Shown: in pieces, positions 61,301 through 64,000 of the stretch | Position numbering within the stretch: position 1 is the stretch's first letter | How the letters are laid out: every line of letters begins with the position of its first letter | Assembly: GCF_000516985.1 (NCBI RefSeq) | Contig: NW_006917095.1 | Location: 3,856,942 to 3,920,941, forward strand | DNA length: 64,000 nt | From: Pestalotiopsis fici W106-1 | Taxonomy: Eukaryota > Ascomycota > Sordariomycetes > Amphisphaeriales > Sporocadaceae | Reading direction: 5' to 3' | Program-made: the position numbers and the translations under genes | The notes under the pieces: generated by a model | Seen by the model: the letters and a program-made list of their open reading frames with translations, nothing else | Database searches by the model: none | Told to the model about the DNA's origin: nothing

Positions 61301-64000
61301 TGTCAATGCTCATGAGCAGGAGATGTGATAACTCCACAACATGGACCGGACTGACACCGCCTTTGCGCAAGAAGTTTGTCCAGTCCTTTTTGGTGTTTTT
61401 GTCGTAGATCCGGTACTTGAAGTCATATGGTAAGAGATTCTCGAGGATGATTGGCGGCGAAAGCTTGATCTTCATGTAAGGATATTTTCTGAAGACGGGT
61501 TAGCGCGGTTCATATGGAGAGGATTATGTAGACAGACCCGTTGAGGAAGTGACTCTTGTCAAAACTTGTGTTCATTTGAAAATAGAACGGATCATTGCCA
61601 TCACCTTTGCAGACCAGAGTCCGCGTGGGTCTCTTGATGAGATCCTTCCACCAGAGATGTTCAGATGACCAGGCATACCCAAACCCAGAGTCTGGACGCA
61701 CCAACAATGACTTCACAAAGCATGCCGCTACTGGAGCTGGTCGGCTCTCGCCCGGAGGGATTTTCTCAATCTTCAAGAGATGGCCGTCCTGAGCATCATA
61801 CACACCCAGTTCTACAGGGATCTGGGTGGCATTCTCAACGACCAACGGCGAGCGCAGCGTGACATACTTGATGTTGTCGCTGCCCAGCTGTACCTCTACG
61901 AGGAGTCGATGAAGTGTATTGTCGGTCTTTGGCCTCAAGCTGTATAGATATTCTCCTTGTCGGTTGATGCGGATGTTCTTGACCGTGTCAAATCCGCTAC
62001 CTTCAATCTGAACACTCACGCTGTTTGCAGTACTGTTCTCGGAGATGATGTTCTCGCGCATCTTTTCCCAATGCTCAAAGCTCCAAGGCGCCTCTTGACC
62101 ATCTTCAAGCTTTACAGAGATATTCTCGGTGTTGCTTTGGTTTCTGGCCTGGACAAGCACTTCGAATCCAGTGTAGTTTCTAATCTTGTAAGGCGACTCG
62201 GCGCCTCGCGGTTTTCCAAGGACATCTTCGTTCTCCGTGAGAAAGTCAAAAGACTTGGATGCTAGGGCAATGGTTGCAGTCGTGACGGTAAGGTCAAATG
62301 TCTTTCGTGATTGCATGTCGATCGAAAGCAACCCAGTGTCTTGCGATCTTGCTACGCCAAGGCCGACTTGCCATGGCTCCAGTAGAGGCTCCCAGGCCGA
62401 CTTGGCAAAATTGTAAACATTAATATACATATCCATGGCAGTCTCAGCCTTGAGGTTGCCGGTCCAGTCGGCAGCCGACGCCGAGAAGCTCTTGATGCTG
62501 AGGTCCACAATCGGCAGTTCGTGTACATCACCTATCAACACAACGCGTATGCCATCTATGGTGGCAGTCAACTCCTCATGGCGCTTTGGTCCTCGCTTGA
62601 TATCGTGGACTGGCTGCTGGGGCTGTGATGGTTGCCGACCTCGGGTTGTCACGGTACCTGTGGTTTTCGCACGGTTGGCAATTGTGGACTGACCCCGACC
62701 ACTGGCCGTGCGCTCCTTGAGGCCATCCCGCCGAAGCTCTTGAGCTTTCTTGTCCGATGCAGATGGCTTGTTGATTTCTGGCTCATTACCAGACAACTCC
62801 GATGCCTTGCGGACGATTTGAAGAACAAGAAGAATGTCTCGCAATGAAAGTCGAAGGATTAGCGGCTCAACATCAATGTGTATATTGGTCAGGTTTGGCT
62901 GCGAACTGTCAAGGGAGAGTTGAATGGAAAAATCATCCAAAATGCGGAGGCGCGTGTCTTCGAACCTGTCCATTCGACATAGGAACATGCCAACTTTTGA
63001 GACTTGGAAGGTAAGAGCATGTTGCTGTGAAAGGAGCACCTGCTTCGTGCCCAATACAATGGCCTCGGAGCTCGAACTCAGGGGATTCGCAATGAGGATT
63101 ACTTGCGCGTCCACAATGTTCACACGGAAGGCAACGTTCAGTTTCCCCTTGTCTTCGGATGATTGAGTCTTGGATTGCTGTTGCGAATTTGGGGATTTGC
63201 TGCCCGTCCAAACAACTTGCATTGAGTCAGCATCAGATCCGTCAGCAGAGTCGCTGACGCTTTCTTCAACCTGCACTGGCTCGTCGACCTCAAGACTGGC
63301 GGTTACAAATCGCTGAATCGCGAAGACGTAATCCAAAGCAAAAATGACACGTGGACTGTCAATGGCGACCATCGCGATGAGATTTCGTTCTTTGCCAGCG
63401 CTCATTGAGATGGAGGCCATGAATTGCTGCACACTTTTGTTTGATGAAGTCATGATCTTCCTGTACTTATTTCCTTCGCCATATCGAGAATCCTGTATGG
63501 TGAACGAATGAATGACGAATTCTGCTTCAAGAGAGCCGTCTGCAAGTATCCGCGTCTTGAGTTTACTGTCATCGAGCGAAAATTGTGACAAGCTGGCCCT
63601 TTCAGTGTTACCAACAGGCTTTGCTGCAGGAGCATTGATCAGCTCTAAACCAATCTTGTGCACGGTAAAGACAAGGTCCAGCTTGGTCCAGGTGGCCTCA
63701 TGAGATCCCAGCTCCGGGCTCAGATCGATGAGGGACTCCTCCCCGGCAGTGGTAGAGGACGACATGGTCTTGGCCCGCCGTAACGTGCCTTCGTCAACAT
63801 CCCTCTCCGCTTCCTCACCACTTGCTTCGGTATCCGTGGAGAAGGCAGCTGGAACAGTCCGCGAAATATCAAGCAATGACTTCAATTGGTATTGCGTGAT
63901 CTTCAAATTGAGGTCTGTCATCTTACCCTCAATCTCCATATCTGGCCGCTTTGAGCCTTTTTGGTGCTCGGCATACGTGATGTTGAAGCCCAGGTCGACG
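58338..64000 (-). CDS. VPS13: vacuolar protein sorting-associated protein 13, C-terminal half (5' end cut by the window edge)
   Basis: Vps13 is a long rod-like bridge that carries lipid between membranes at contact sites of the ER, mitochondria, vacuole and prospore membrane. The window holds the last 1,870 residues in two exons (64000-61538 and 61488-58338); a 49-nt intron with an unusual GTCTGT donor joins HFLNG to KYPYMKIKLS. The frame stays open to the right edge. Seen in order: a repetitive beta-rich rod, the SHR-BD/VAB region with YKIRNYTGFEVLVQ and IILENLLPYDFKYRIYDK, then the ATG2_C/DH-like amphipathic region with GFTAGANSFFTSIASGVGG and VGKGALGLLTKPAVGVLDF. It ends with a PH-like domain (SRILLIRSRRLTTEWDVSL) and RRFRGLE. 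All parts look intact. In yeasts Vps13 also acts in sporulation. Confidence 0.95.

Noticed and set aside
61489..61537. Two separate genes instead of one Vps13, split near 61.5 kb
   Set aside because: A 49-nt GT...AG intron joins the two frames in phase and restores continuous family sequence.

Overview
The window is nuclear DNA from a filamentous ascomycete (Pezizomycotina), most likely a sordariomycete and plausibly Hypocreales. The evidence is short (about 45-120 nt) GT...AG introns, a fungal-type Zn2Cys6 regulator, a fungal rhodopsin-domain membrane protein, a fungal acid phosphatase and GH76 pair, and many dispersed ACCTACC/CCTAGGTA motifs of the kind I associate with hypocrealean intergenic DNA. 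I cannot name the species. Because genes are split by introns, most models below were assembled by hand from splice sites, with the reading phase checked across every junction.

Layout. 1-171: possible 3' end of a gene entering from the left (weak). 1993-5038 (-): homologue of the meiotic APC/C activator AMA1/Mfr1, whose last exon is interrupted by an in-frame TAG. 5568-6955 (-): Rab geranylgeranyltransferase alpha subunit (BET4). 8548-9588 (+): zinc-free MDR oxidoreductase. 9839-11849 (-) and 12760-13887 (+): a divergent pair, a histidine acid phosphatase and a secreted GH76 mannanase. 15008-16412 (+): seven-TM rhodopsin-domain protein. 17444-18685 (+): class III old yellow enzyme. 19966-21014 (+): four-TM MARVEL-like protein. 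21015-33582: a 12.6-kb stretch in which I can support no gene. It is rich in palindromic motifs, homopolymers and two clear fold-back repeats.

33583-35370 (-): MOSC/ferredoxin-reductase/[2Fe-2S] fusion with an apparent frameshift. 35989-36869 (-): short-chain dehydrogenase. 39552-41807 (+): Zn2Cys6 transcription factor. These three look like a small redox neighbourhood with a possible local regulator. 42403-44088 (+): SET-domain protein methyltransferase. 44626-45173 (-): uncharacterised 161-aa protein. 49842-50257 (-): small Ser/Thr-rich secreted protein. 52069-52592 (-): uncharacterised basic protein with an acidic patch. 58338-64000 (-): C-terminal half of Vps13, cut by the right edge.

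The most interesting item is the AMA1 homologue. Its WD40 propeller continues in the same frame on both sides of a single TAG, with no plausible intron to remove it. In sordariomycetes, sexual-stage A-to-I mRNA editing converts such UAG codons to UGG (Trp). The simplest reading is therefore a meiosis-specific protein whose full-length form depends on RNA editing. A pseudogene is the alternative.
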